Source of the DNA: Sphingopyxis sp. BSN-002 | GTDB taxonomy: Bacteria; Pseudomonadota; Alphaproteobacteria; Sphingomonadales; Sphingomonadaceae | Length of the DNA: 64,000 nt | Assembly: GCF_022024275.1 (NCBI RefSeq) | Contig: NZ_CP091804.1 | Coordinates: forward strand, 2,126,501 to 2,190,500 | Reading direction: 5' to 3' | Part shown: positions 20,308-28,411 of the stretch, piece after piece | Layout: each line of letters begins with the position of its first letter | Position numbering within the stretch: position 1 is the first letter of the stretch | Made by a program: the position numbers and the translations under genes | The notes under the pieces: generated by a model | The model's input: the letters and a program-made list of their open reading frames with translations, nothing else | Told to the model about the DNA's origin: nothing | The model's database searches: none

Positions 20308-20915
20308 GGGACGCTGATAGTGCGTCCCGATTCGCCGGGGAAGTCCTTGAATAAGGCTTCGGCCAATTTCGCGGCGGCCAGAGACGGCTGCGCGGCGGGT
20401 GCCTTCACCGGCACCGCGGTGAGCGCGCGGCCTTCCCAGATCGCCTGTCCGGTCGCGGCATCGTCGATGCGCACCGAAAGCTGAAGGTCGGCCATCCGCT
20501 TCGGTCCGCCACCAAGGTTGAAGCCGATGCCGAGCCCGACCCCCGAGCCATAGCTGCCCGTCGAGCCGCCGACGCCGACCGAGACCGGCGAGCGGCGCGC
20601 GCCCGCGGCCTGTTCGCTGCGTTCGAAGGCGATGCGCACGAGGAGCGGCGCCTTTTCATTGCTGCCCGCCGCGACAAGCCCTTGCCGCTGCAACTGCTGG
20701 TCGACCGCGGCGCGGTAGCTGTTCCACTCGATCGACGGCATGCCCGCCGACGGACCATCGAGCGGTGCCGTCGCAATGGCATAACGCGTGCCGGGCGCCC
20801 AGCCGGGAACCGCATTATGGAAGCGGGTGACTTCGACGGGCGGGACCGCGGTGGCGCAGCCACCGAGAGCGAGCGCCGCTGCGGCAAGCAGGGCGACATA
20901 AGTGTGACGCATCAT
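20304..20915 (-). CDS. DUF4136-like lipoprotein
   Basis: The product (203 residues from ATG 20915; ATG 20912 and GTG 20933 are alternatives) has signal [20 protein letters not shown] with lipobox LGGC. The body resembles DUF4136 lipoproteins: early VEVTRFHN, then a conserved central region with a Gly/Ser-rich loop ([17 protein letters not shown]), and [20 protein letters not shown], where a C-terminal strand is typical. Function unknown, probably outer-membrane associated. Its stop overlaps the M14 peptidase start (ATGA), making it the first gene of a three-gene unit. Confidence 0.75.
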   Translation of the reverse strand: MMRHTYVALLAAAALALGGCATAVPPVEVTRFHNAVPGWAPGTRYAIATAPLDGPSAGMPSIEWNSYRAAVDQQLQRQGLVAAGSNEKAPLLVRIAFERSEQAAGARRSPVSVGVGGSTGSYGSGVGLGIGFNLGGGPKRMADLQLSVRIDDAATGQAIWEGRALTAVPVKAPAAQPSLAAAKLAEALFKDFPGESGRTISVP

Positions 20916-20989
20916 CGTGGTATCATGCGCCACGAATAATGGCTTGGCAATGAACGGGATGCGTCAGGCCGCACCCCGTCCTTGACCGG

Positions 20990-21658
20990 TCACCGATAGA
21001 AGATGTGGTTGTCGATCGACGCGACGCGCGTCTTGCGCCAGCCCGGCGAAACGTAGCGGGCGTGGAAGAAAAGCGCGCCCGGCGCCTGGTTCTTCCAGCT
21101 GCCCTCGCGTGCGATCTGCGCGATCGCGACGGCGTTGTTCCACTGGCCGGTGTTGCGGACGGCGGGCATCTTGCCACCGCGCACGAAGCTGAACTGGCTC
21201 GGCTGGTGGACGACGCCGCAGAGGCTCTTCGGGAAGCGGCCCGAGTTGGCGCGATTGATCACGACATGCGCGACCGCGAGCTGGCCTGCGAGCGATTCGC
21301 CGCGCGATTCGAAATAGACGGCGCCGGCAAGGCAGCGCAGTTCGGGATCGATCTCGGCCGGACGTGGGGTCGCGGCGACGAGTTCGGCCAGCGTGTCGAT
21401 ATCCTGCGGAGCCGCTTTCGGCTCGACGGCAGGTTCGTCCTGACTGTCGGGGGTGGGGGTTGCGACCGGCTGCGAAGCCTCGGTCGACAGATCCGCTTCA
21501 TCAGCCTCGACCGGCGCATCGGCGCCCGGAAGGGTGATGGCGGGGAGGTTCGCGCTTTCGGCGAGATCGCTCGCGAAGCCCGGTTCGGCCAGCATCAGCA
21601 TGGAAGCAGCGGTCAAGCCGACGGCAGCCACACTGGCGGCGTTCAAAATGCGACTCAT
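20990..21658 (-). CDS. SleB-like cell wall hydrolase (Hydrolase_2 family)
   Basis: Predicted peptidoglycan hydrolase of the SleB catalytic family, exported by MSRILNAASVAAVGLTAASM. A Pro/Thr/Asp-rich linker (about 45-95) precedes the catalytic domain, which starts RCLAGAVYFESRGESLAGQL with the presumed catalytic Glu in YFESRGE. The domain continues with AVAHVVINRANSGRFP, CGVVHQPSQFSFVR, GALFFHA and the family end VASIDNHIFYR. The 222-residue length suits periplasmic SleB-domain proteins of alphaproteobacteria. I use the ATG at 21658; a TTG four codons upstream is possible. Confidence 0.88.
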   Translation of the reverse strand: MSRILNAASVAAVGLTAASMLMLAEPGFASDLAESANLPAITLPGADAPVEADEADLSTEASQPVATPTPDSQDEPAVEPKAAPQDIDTLAELVAATPRPAEIDPELRCLAGAVYFESRGESLAGQLAVAHVVINRANSGRFPKSLCGVVHQPSQFSFVRGGKMPAVRNTGQWNNAVAIAQIAREGSWKNQAPGALFFHARYVSPGWRKTRVASIDNHIFYR

Positions 21659-21859
21659 ATATTCCGTCAAAAGGGCGGTTGATGGACCGAAATCTCAAAA
21701 AACAGGCAGCTGAGCTAATCTGGCTCTGTACCGCCTGCGGTCATCATCCGACTGCGTGTCCGATCCGGTTTGCTGGAATTCCGGCGGCAAGCCACAGGAA
21801 CCCACGGAACGACCTACGCGTTATTGGGTGGGCGCCACCTATTGTGCGCCGCAACAGAG

Positions 21860-22198
21860 TCAAGTTAACGCCGCCCACTCCGCGACGAGTTGTGGCGCAT
21901 CTGCGATATTCAGTTCGACGATCCACAGATCGGGATCGGCCTTGCGCCGCCGTTCTTGGTAGTTTGCGCGCGATTCACCATCTTTGGGGTCGTCGGGCCC
22001 CACGGGCTCCCAGATATAGCGACCTGCTGGCGAAAAACGGCGTTCGAGCAACGGGCCGGGTTCACCCCGATCGCTGCATTCAACAAGGATGATGCCCGAA
22101 TTGTCGTCGCCCTTGGCGACGACGGTCGCGAAACCCCCGGCCGCTTCCGCGCGGCGGATCAGCAGGTCGACGAGAAAGCGGCTCTTAAGCCGCGTCAC
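21860..22198 (-). CDS. DUF1491 family protein
   Basis: Small cytosolic alphaproteobacterial protein of unknown function. The 112-residue product starts at a GTG at 22198 (VTRLKSRFLVDLLIRRAEAA, Met in vivo) and contains GGFATVVAKGDDNSG, IILVECSDRGEP and the C-terminal YQERRRKADPDLWIVELNIA, the family markers as I recall them. No ATG is available near the conserved start, so GTG is the best choice. It lies inside the 3' end of ptsN, a 14-nt overlap implying translational coupling. Confidence 0.82.
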   Translation of the reverse strand: MTRLKSRFLVDLLIRRAEAAGGFATVVAKGDDNSGIILVECSDRGEPGPLLERRFSPAGRYIWEPVGPDDPKDGESRANYQERRRKADPDLWIVELNIADAPQLVAEWAALT

Positions 22199-22649
22199 GC
22201 GTTTCGGTGTCGAGCAACAGCGCGTACAGCGCTTCGTCGCTCTTGGCGCCGCGCAGGCGTTCGGCAATGCTGTCGTTGCGAAGCATCCGCGACACGCCGG
22301 CGAGCGCCTTCAGATGGTCGGCGCCGGCATCGAGCGGCGACAGCAGGACGAAGAGCAGGTCTACGGGCAGGCCGTCGACCGACTGGAAATCGATCGGGCG
22401 CGCGAGCTGGAGAAACAGGCCGCGGACGCCCGAGAGGTCGGGCAGCTTGGCGTGCGGCAACGCGATCCCGCGGCCGAAGCCGGTCGAACCCAGACGCTCG
22501 CGCTCGAGCAATGCTTCGCTGACTTCGCCCGCGTCGAGGCCGAGCGAGCGTGCGGCGAGATCGCCGACGAACGGAAAGAGCGCCTTTTTCGAATCCAGCT
22601 GCACATGCGCGCGAACGGTCGCCGGATAGAGAAGAGAAGATAGGTTCAT
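22185..22649 (-). CDS. ptsN: PTS IIA-like nitrogen-regulatory protein PtsN
   Basis: EIIA-Ntr, a phosphoryl acceptor from NPr in the nitrogen PTS, linking metabolism to K+ and stringent-response control. From the ATG at 22649 (MNLSSLLYPATVRAHVQLD) the product is 154 residues, the standard length; a TTG four codons upstream is an alternative. The phosphorylated His66 lies in FGRGIALPHAKLPDL, followed by FLQLARPIDF and DLLFVLLSPLDAGADHLKAL (landmark LLSP). It follows hpf across about 216 nt, the hpf-ptsN order common next to rpoN systems. Confidence 0.93.
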   Translation of the reverse strand: MNLSSLLYPATVRAHVQLDSKKALFPFVGDLAARSLGLDAGEVSEALLERERLGSTGFGRGIALPHAKLPDLSGVRGLFLQLARPIDFQSVDGLPVDLLFVLLSPLDAGADHLKALAGVSRMLRNDSIAERLRGAKSDEALYALLLDTETRDAA

Positions 22650-22814
22650 CGCGTTGGTCAAATCTTGTCCGCCGGGCCCGCGCCCGGTTCATCCTGTTTG
22701 GCAATCGATCTCGGGATCGGTCGTGTGGCAGGCCCCGCCATTCGGGTATCAATGGGCGCGGCCCTTAGGCCGGATGGCGGAGAAAATCCAGTCTTATCGC
22801 AAATCGGCACCGAC

Positions 22815-22847
22815 GTTCGGCGGAAAGACCTTTCCCCTCCGCCGAAC
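22815..22847 (-). terminator. 10-bp hairpin after hpf
   Basis: Bases 22815-22824 and 22838-22847 are perfect reverse complements with a 13-nt loop, 19 nt after the hpf stop. A nested alternative stem (GGAAAG with CTTTCC, 22822-22835) is also possible. No T run follows on the minus strand, so this may be a partial terminator or a message-stabilising hairpin in the hpf-ptsN spacer. Confidence 0.4.
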
Positions 22848-22865
22848 ATGTTGATCGGGCATGAT

Positions 22866-23441
22866 TTAGCGGGGTTCGACCCAGCCGATCGTGCCGTCAT
22901 CGCGGCGATAGACCATATTGTGACTGCCCGTCTTGCTGTTGACGAAAAGCAGCGCATTGGTGTTGCGCAGGTCAAGCATCATCACCGCGTCGGAGACGCT
23001 GCTGGTCGGAATGTCGACGCGCGTTTCCGCGATGATCGCGGGGGCATCGCCCGCCTCATCCTCGTCGGCGCCTCCGTCGAAGACGGTGTAGGCGGCATTG
23101 TCCTCGATCTCGTCGACCGTTGCGACGCCATTGCCTGCACTGGTGTTGCGATCCTTCAATCGCCGCATATAGCGTCGCAGCTGTTTCTCGATGCGCTCGG
23201 CCGCGCCTTCGAAGGCGACATGCGCATCCTGCGCCTGGCCGTGCCCCTTGAGCACGAGTCCCTGCATCACGTGCGCGACGATGTCGCACTGAAAACTTTC
23301 GTGCGGCCCCTTGCCGAAAGTCGCGTGTGCCCCGATCGCGCGGGAGAAATATTTGTCGGCAATCGCGTTCATCCGGTCCGACACATGCGCCTGCAGCGCT
23401 TCGCCGGTTTCGATCTGGTGGCCAGAGACGCGGATTTCCAT
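22866..23441 (-). CDS. hpf: ribosome hibernation promoting factor, long form
   Basis: Binds 30S subunits and, in the long form, dimerises ribosomes into inactive 100S particles in stationary phase. The 191-residue product from the ATG at 23441 starts MEIRVSGHQIETGEALQAHV. It has the S30AE domain (about 1-105, with FSRAIGAHATFGKG and LVLKGHGQAQDAHVAF), an acidic linker, and the C-terminal dimerisation domain (about 130-191) with DAVMMLDLRNTNALLFVNS and YRRDDGTIGWVEPR. Both domains are intact. ptsN follows downstream and dnaQ lies upstream. Confidence 0.95.
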   Translation of the reverse strand: MEIRVSGHQIETGEALQAHVSDRMNAIADKYFSRAIGAHATFGKGPHESFQCDIVAHVMQGLVLKGHGQAQDAHVAFEGAAERIEKQLRRYMRRLKDRNTSAGNGVATVDEIEDNAAYTVFDGGADEDEAGDAPAIIAETRVDIPTSSVSDAVMMLDLRNTNALLFVNSKTGSHNMVYRRDDGTIGWVEPR

Positions 23442-23484
23442 TTTTCTTCTCCTTACAGGATCGCAGCGACGGCCGGGACCGGCG

Positions 23485-24183
23485 CTACGGACTATCGTGC
23501 CACAGCGGCCCGGTAAGCGTGGCGACGAATTCTGCATGGCGCGCCAGTTCGGCCGGCGTTGCGCCATGCGGGCGAGGTTCGCGGAACGCGCGGGGAGGCG
23601 CGGTACGAACCGGATCGGCAGCGACAGAAGCCGTGGTGCCGACGGCTGCCGCCGCAAGCCCCAGGCCGATCTGCCGGCCGCCGGTCATCTCGATATAAAG
23701 GTGCGCGAGCAGTTCGGCATCGAGCAACGCGCCGTGCTTGACGCGGTGGCTGCGGTCGATGCCATAGCGCGTGCAGAGCGCGTCGAGGCTGTGTTTGGCG
23801 CCCGGATGCAGCTTGCGCGCCATCTGTACGGTGCAGCACATGCGCGCCATGTCGAGCGCCGGGCGGCCAGCGCGCGCGAGTTCGGCGTTGACGAAGCCGA
23901 AGTCGAAGGCGGCATTATGCGCGACCAGCGGCGCGTCACCAAGAAACTCGATCAGCTCGTCGACGCGAGTCGCGAACAGTGGCTTGTCCGAAAGAAACTG
24001 GATGGAAAGACCGTGCACCGCTTCGGCGGCGGCGGGCATGTCGCGCTCGGGATTGAAATAGGCGTGGAATGTGACCCCGGTTTCGCGGCGATCGACCAGT
24101 TCCACGCACCCGATTTCGACCAGCCTGTCTCCGGACTTGGGATCGAACCCCGTGGTTTCGGTATCGAAAATAATCTCACGCAT
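23485..24183 (-). CDS. dnaQ: DNA polymerase III epsilon subunit (3'-5' proofreading exonuclease)
   Basis: Proofreading subunit of the replicative polymerase. The 232-residue product has ExoI IIFDTETTGFDP near the N-terminus (Asp/Glu metal ligands), ExoII in VAHNAAFDFGFVN and the ExoIII-epsilon motif in HGALLDAELLAHLY. The C-terminal tail of about 50 residues probably binds DnaE. Length matches alphaproteobacterial DnaQ. Gene order dnaQ-coaE-aroE-maf-ppsR leading to the origin is the same as in Caulobacter, as I know it. Confidence 0.96.
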   Translation of the reverse strand: MREIIFDTETTGFDPKSGDRLVEIGCVELVDRRETGVTFHAYFNPERDMPAAAEAVHGLSIQFLSDKPLFATRVDELIEFLGDAPLVAHNAAFDFGFVNAELARAGRPALDMARMCCTVQMARKLHPGAKHSLDALCTRYGIDRSHRVKHGALLDAELLAHLYIEMTGGRQIGLGLAAAAVGTTASVAADPVRTAPPRAFREPRPHGATPAELARHAEFVATLTGPLWHDSP

Positions 24184-24202
24184 CGAAGGGCTAATCTGGA
24201 CC

Positions 24203-24826
24203 CTATCGCGCGCGGAAACAAGAGGCGATGGCGCGAATCTGGCGGTGCGTCGCGCTTTTGGGATGGCCCGTTTCGATGACGAAATCAGCGCGGGCGCGCT
24301 TGACGCGGTCGGGCACCTGCAGGCGGCGGATCGCCTTCAGCTTCGCGCGCGTCATCCCGGGGCGACGCATCACGCGCTTGGTCTGCATCCACGCCGGCGC
24401 CGAGACCACCGCGATCGCACCGACCTTTCGCCAGCCGCCCTTTTCGAAAAGCAACGGAATGTCGAGAATGACGACGTCGCGCGCGCGGTGGCGCATGAGG
24501 AATTTGCGCTGCGCCTTCGCCACAGCCGGGTGGACAATCGATTCGAGCGCCGCGAGTTCGTGGGTGTTGCCAAGAACGCGGGCGCCAAGTTTCTGGCGGT
24601 CGACGCCCTTGGGTCCGGTGGTCCCCGGAAAACGCGCCTCGATCGCCGCGACGAGCGCACCGCCTGGCCCCTGCAACCGGTGCACCTCGGCATCGGCGTC
24701 GAAGATCGGCACGCCTTCGCGCTCGAACATCTTGGCCGCCGTCGATTTGCCCATCCCGATCGAACCGGTGAGGCCGAGGATGAACGGGCGTTTGAGCTGC
24801 GCGCCAGGATGCTTTCGGAAGCTCAT
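24203..24826 (-). CDS. coaE: dephospho-CoA kinase
   Basis: Catalyses the last step of coenzyme A synthesis, phosphorylating the 3'-OH of dephospho-CoA. The 207-residue product has the P-loop ILGLTGSIGMGKSTAAKMF, then VPIFDADAEVHRLQGPGG, ESIVHPAVAKAQRKFL and VVILDIPLLFEKGG, all CoaE markers. The ATG at 24826 overlaps the aroE stop (ATGA), supporting this start even though it places 15 residues before the conserved core. Confidence 0.95.
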   Translation of the reverse strand: MSFRKHPGAQLKRPFILGLTGSIGMGKSTAAKMFEREGVPIFDADAEVHRLQGPGGALVAAIEARFPGTTGPKGVDRQKLGARVLGNTHELAALESIVHPAVAKAQRKFLMRHRARDVVILDIPLLFEKGGWRKVGAIAVVSAPAWMQTKRVMRRPGMTRAKLKAIRRLQVPDRVKRARADFVIETGHPKSATHRQIRAIASCFRAR

Positions 24827-25635
24827 GCCGTCAGCATGGCGCGAAGCTCGTCGTCGCGGCCTTCCGGCGGCGATTGCCCGAAGAACAGTTCGAACGCCAG
24901 CGCCGCCTGACCGATCAGCATATCGAGCCCGTCGACGGTATCGAGCCCCCGCGCCTCGGCGGCCTTCAGAAGCCCGGTCTGGAGCGGGGCATAGACAAGG
25001 TCATAGACGATCGCATCGTCGGGGAGCGGCGACAGGTCGAGATCGAGCGGCGGCTGGCCGGTCATGCCGAGGCTGCTCGAGTTGACGAGCAGGGAGACCG
25101 GCGGAAGCGCTGCATCGAGCGCGACGACATCGCCCTTCAGCCCGAAGGTCGCGAGCAGGCCCATCGCTTTCAGCGGGCTGCGGTTGAGGATGGTGACGCG
25201 GCCGACTCCCGCACGGGCGAGCGCAAAGAGGACCGCGCGCGCTGCGCCGCCGGCGCCGACGACCGCAACCGGCGCGCCGTCGAGGTCGAGTTCGGCGAGC
25301 GGGGAATAGAAGCCCGCCGCATCGGTATTGGTACCGATCAGCGATCCGTCCTTTTGCCGGACGATCGTGTTCATCGCACCGATCGTGCCGCGGATATCGC
25401 CGGGATCATCGACGAGATTCATTACCGCGACCTTGTGCGGGATGGTGACGTTGCAGCCGCGCCAGTCGGGATCGGCCTTGCGCTCGGCGATGAAGCTTTC
25501 GAGGTCTTCGGGCTTTACATGCGCGCGGCGGTAGTCGCCTTCGATGCCGAGCGCATCGAGCCAGAAGCCGTGGATCAGCGGCGATTTCGAGTGCGCGATC
25601 GGATCGCCGATCACCTCTGCATAGGGCGTGCTCAT
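24823..25635 (-). CDS. aroE: shikimate dehydrogenase (NADP+)
   Basis: Reduces 3-dehydroshikimate to shikimate in aromatic amino-acid synthesis. From the ATG at 25635 (MSTPYAEVIGDPIAHSKSPL) the product is 270 residues. It has the substrate-binding SKSP and NVTIPHKVAVMNLVD segments (catalytic Lys), NTDAAGF, the NADP Rossmann loop VVGAGGAARAV and DGLDMLIGQAALAFELFFG near the end. The start overlaps the maf stop (ATGA) and the stop overlaps the coaE start, so it is tightly coupled on both sides. Confidence 0.96.
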   Translation of the reverse strand: MSTPYAEVIGDPIAHSKSPLIHGFWLDALGIEGDYRRAHVKPEDLESFIAERKADPDWRGCNVTIPHKVAVMNLVDDPGDIRGTIGAMNTIVRQKDGSLIGTNTDAAGFYSPLAELDLDGAPVAVVGAGGAARAVLFALARAGVGRVTILNRSPLKAMGLLATFGLKGDVVALDAALPPVSLLVNSSSLGMTGQPPLDLDLSPLPDDAIVYDLVYAPLQTGLLKAAEARGLDTVDGLDMLIGQAALAFELFFGQSPPEGRDDELRAMLTA

Positions 25636-26228
25636 TGCGGTGCCAGTCCGTTGGCGCGGAGCCATGCGAGCAAAGGCAGCATAGGCATGCCGATGATCGT
25701 CCAAGGATCGCCCTCGACCCGGTCGAATAGTTGCACGCCTGCCCCCTCGATTTCGTAGCATCCGACGGTCCAGCGAATGCTGTCCCAGTTTTGCGCCACA
25801 TAGTCGGCGATGAAGGCTTCGGACAAGGGGCGCAGCCAGAGCTTCGCCTCTCCGATCGCGCGCCAGACCGGCGCCCCGTCGCGCGCGGCGACCGCAGCGC
25901 TGAACAGGCGGTGGCGCGTTCCGGCCATGCGGCGAAGATGGTCGGCGGCCTCTTCCGGCGTTGCGGGCTTGGTCAGCATCGACCCGTCGTCGAGCGCGAG
26001 CGTCGAATCGGCGCCGAGGACCGTCACCCCGGGGAGCCGCGACGAGATTTTGACGGCCTTGGCCTCGGCAAGCGCATCGGCGATGTTACGCGGATTCTGG
26101 CCCGTCGCCAGCAGCGAAGCCGTCAGCGCTTCCTCATCGACATGCGCTGCGCTGGTTTCGAAGGTCAGCCCGGCGGCACGGAGCATCGCGGCGCGGCCGC
26201 TGCTTTGCGAGGCAAGGAGAAGCGTCAT
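25632..26228 (-). CDS. maf: Maf/YhdE family nucleoside triphosphate pyrophosphatase
   Basis: House-cleaning pyrophosphatase hydrolysing non-canonical or modified nucleotides. The 198-residue product from the ATG at 26228 begins MTLLLASQSSGRAAMLRAAG. It has NPRNIADALAEAKAVKIS, the catalytic LGADSTLALDDGSMLTKPATPEEA region, a MAGTRHRLFSA segment and DSIRWTVGCYEIEGAG near the C-terminus. The segment ADSTLAL replaces the more common ADT(Q/V) signature, so the exact subgroup (dTTP/UTP, CTP/UTP or 7-methyl-GTP) is uncertain. It is coupled by ATGA to ppsR upstream and aroE downstream. Confidence 0.93.
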   Translation of the reverse strand: MTLLLASQSSGRAAMLRAAGLTFETSAAHVDEEALTASLLATGQNPRNIADALAEAKAVKISSRLPGVTVLGADSTLALDDGSMLTKPATPEEAADHLRRMAGTRHRLFSAAVAARDGAPVWRAIGEAKLWLRPLSEAFIADYVAQNWDSIRWTVGCYEIEGAGVQLFDRVEGDPWTIIGMPMLPLLAWLRANGLAPQ

Positions 26229-27037
26229 GCGGGGCCGCGATCCTCGACCAGCTTGATCACCGCGGCGGCGGTTTCCTCGATCGAGCGACGCGTCACATCG
26301 ATCACCGGCCAGCCATTGTCCGCGAACATGCGGCGCGCATAGGCAAGCTCCGCCTTCACATTCTCGTCGTCGACATAGGATGTTTCGGGCGCCTGATTGA
26401 GCGAGAGCAAACGGTTGCGGCGGACCTGGACGAGCCGGTCGAGCCCGGTGGTCAATCCGACGACGAGCGGCTTCTTGAGATTGTAGAGCGCGTTCGGTGG
26501 CGGCGATTCGGGGACGATCGGGATGTTCGCGGTCTTGAAGCCGCGGTTCGCGAGATAGATGCTCGTCGGGGTCTTCGAGGTGCGCGACACCCCCGCGAGA
26601 ACGATATCGGCCTGTTCCCAATTTTCCCAGCCGATGCCGTCGTCGTGCGCGACGGTGAATTGAATCGCCTCGACCCGCGCAAAATAGGCGGCGTCGAGCT
26701 GGTGCTGGCGGCCGGGGCGCGCCTTTGCTTCCTGCCCGAGCATCCGTGACAGTGCGTCGGTCACCGCGTCGAGCGCAGGAACGGTCGGCAGGTTCAGTGC
26801 GGCGGCGCGGCGTTCGAGGCTGGCGCGAAGCTCGCCGTTTACCAGCGTGAAGAGGATCATCCCGGGGCTGGCCTGCACTTCGGCGATGATGCGGTCGAGA
26901 TGTGACTCCGACCGGACCATCGGCCAGAAATGGCGCACGACCTCGACATCGTCGAACTGGGCAATCGCCGCCTTCGCGATATTCTCGAGCGTTTCGCCCG
27001 TGGAATCGGATATGAGGTGCAGGTGGAGCCGGCTCAT
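26225..27037 (-). CDS. ppsR: pyruvate phosphate dikinase regulatory protein (DUF299 kinase/phosphorylase)
   Basis: Bifunctional serine/threonine kinase and Pi-dependent pyrophosphorylase that switches PPDK or PEP synthetase off and on. The 270-residue product starts MSRLHLHLISDSTGETLENI. It carries the P-loop-like VLAGVSRTSKTPTSIYLANR (about 145-164) and the ERRSIEETA-type C-terminal block (here VTRRSIEETAAAVIKLVE). Both are diagnostic of the family. The target enzyme is not in the window. It is the first leftward gene next to oriC, as in several alphaproteobacteria. Confidence 0.94.
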   Translation of the reverse strand: MSRLHLHLISDSTGETLENIAKAAIAQFDDVEVVRHFWPMVRSESHLDRIIAEVQASPGMILFTLVNGELRASLERRAAALNLPTVPALDAVTDALSRMLGQEAKARPGRQHQLDAAYFARVEAIQFTVAHDDGIGWENWEQADIVLAGVSRTSKTPTSIYLANRGFKTANIPIVPESPPPNALYNLKKPLVVGLTTGLDRLVQVRRNRLLSLNQAPETSYVDDENVKAELAYARRMFADNGWPVIDVTRRSIEETAAAVIKLVEDRGPA

Positions 27038-27096
27038 TCGGCCACCATGACGGAAATCCTAGGAAAAAGGCAATCCCGGATCATCGAAATCGGGGT

Positions 27097-27105
27097 TGTG
27101 GATAA
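27097..27105 (-). promoter_or_regulatory. DnaA box, exact TTATCCACA
   Basis: The minus strand reads TTATCCACA, the high-affinity DnaA consensus, inside the candidate oriC, facing the plus-strand box at 27201. Confidence 0.8.
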
Positions 27106-27180
27106 ATTCCGGTATAAGCACAGGGACAAGATCGGGACTGTGGATTCCTCCACGGTCGTGCCGATTCCGCTCCACCGCTT

Positions 27181-27209
27181 GTCCACAAGGGATGAATCTT
27201 ATCCACAGG
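27181..27209 (+). promoter_or_regulatory. paired DnaA boxes (one near, one exact)
   Basis: TTGTCCACA (27181-27189, one mismatch) and TTATCCACA (27201-27209, exact) stand in the same orientation with a 20-bp start-to-start spacing, about two helical turns, so DnaA molecules bound to them would face the same side. Confidence 0.8.
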
Positions 27210-27376
27210 CTGTGAATTAGGAGGACAGCGTCAAGCGACTCCGTGACGTTACCCGTGACGCGCCGAGTCAATATGTTGGCAAAAGGGACGCTGCCGCCTA
27301 AAGCCGCGCTGTCCGCCGACCAACAATCCACCACAATCATTTCTATATTATTATTGAGAAGAGAAAGAGGGGCCGC

Positions 27377-28402
27377 GTGAAAGCGTCGTCGAAGAGCTTG
27401 CTCGCTACGCTGCGCGGAGCGCGGCAGGAAAAGCCCGCGCTATGGCTGATGCGACAGGCAGGACGCTATCTGCCCGAGTATCGCGCGCTGCGGGAGACGA
27501 AGGGCGGTTTCCTCGAGCTCTGCTATGACAGCGAGGCGGCGGCCGAGGTCACCTTGCAACCGATCCGGCGCTTCGGTTTCGACGGCGCAATCCTGTTTTC
27601 CGATATTCTCGTCGTTCCGCACGCGCTTGGCCAGCATCTGTGGTTCGAGGCGGGCGAGGGGCCGCGGCTTGCGCCGCCGCTCGTCGACAGCACGCTGGCG
27701 TCGCTCGAGGCGATGCCGCAGCGGCTTGACCCGGTTTATGGTACCGTTGCCCGCGTCGCAGCGTCGCTACCCGTCGAGACGACTTTCCTCGGCTTTGCGG
27801 GGAGTCCCTGGACCGTCGCGACCTATATGGTGGCGGGGCAGGGATCGAAGGATCAGGCGCAGGCGCGGCGTTTGGCATTCGGCGATCCTGCTGCTTTCCA
27901 GGCGATCATCGACGCGATCGTCGATCTCTCGGTCACCTATCTCTCGGGCCAGATCGAGAATGGCGTCGAGGCGGTGCAATTATTCGACAGCTGGGCGGGA
28001 AGCCTGTCGCCGGCGCAGTTCGAACGCTGGGTTATCGCACCCAATGCCGAAATCGTGCGCCGGTTGAAGGCGCTGCACCCCGACACGCCGGTCATCGGCT
28101 TTCCGAAGGGCGCCGGCGGCAAGCTCGTCGCCTATGCGAACGAGGTCGGCGCCGACGCGATTGGTCTCGACGAGACGGTCGATCCGGTGTGGGCCGACAA
28201 GGCGCTGCCCGCGCATCTGCCGGTGCAGGGCAATCTCGATCCGCTCGCGCTCGTTGCAGGCGGCACGGCGCTTGACAGTGCGATCGACCGCATCCTTGCG
28301 GCTTTCCCCGAGCGTCCCCATATCTTCAATCTCGGCCATGGCATCGTCCCCGACACGCCGATCGCCCACGTCGAGCATCTGATCCGGCGCGTTCGTGGAT
28401 AG
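27377..28402 (+). CDS. hemE: uroporphyrinogen decarboxylase
   Basis: Decarboxylates uroporphyrinogen III to coproporphyrinogen III in haem synthesis. The 341-residue product starts at a GTG at 27377 (read as Met), preceded by an AGAAAGAGGGG stretch. It contains ALWLMRQAGRYLPEYRALRE, SDILVVPHALGQ, FLGFAGSPWTVATYMV and the C-terminal HIFNLGHGIVPDTP, all HemE signatures. It is the first rightward gene from oriC and is followed 9 nt later by hemJ, giving a haem pair. Location beside the origin means high gene dosage in growing cells. Confidence 0.97.
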   Translation: MKASSKSLLATLRGARQEKPALWLMRQAGRYLPEYRALRETKGGFLELCYDSEAAAEVTLQPIRRFGFDGAILFSDILVVPHALGQHLWFEAGEGPRLAPPLVDSTLASLEAMPQRLDPVYGTVARVAASLPVETTFLGFAGSPWTVATYMVAGQGSKDQAQARRLAFGDPAAFQAIIDAIVDLSVTYLSGQIENGVEAVQLFDSWAGSLSPAQFERWVIAPNAEIVRRLKALHPDTPVIGFPKGAGGKLVAYANEVGADAIGLDETVDPVWADKALPAHLPVQGNLDPLALVAGGTALDSAIDRILAAFPERPHIFNLGHGIVPDTPIAHVEHLIRRVRG

Positions 28403-28411
28403 GCGGGACTT

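Larger units (their letters stand above)
27038..27376. other. oriC: candidate chromosomal replication origin (oriC)
   Basis: This 339-bp gap between divergent ppsR and hemE carries DnaA boxes. TTATCCACA occurs exactly at 27201-27209 (+) and, as TGTGGATAA, at 27097-27105 (-). TTGTCCACA lies at 27181-27189 (+) and TGTGGATTC at 27139-27147 (-). An AT-rich stretch at about 27335-27367, just before the hemE start, could serve as the unwinding element. hemE next to the origin and the flanking gene order match Caulobacter and Rickettsia. Core genes on each side point away from it. The position is inferred from sequence and synteny, with no experimental evidence. Confidence 0.85.

Noticed and set aside
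27211..27220. Further DnaA-box-like sequence near GGCTGTGAATTAGG
   Set aside because: Too many mismatches to the 9-mer consensus; left out of the box count.
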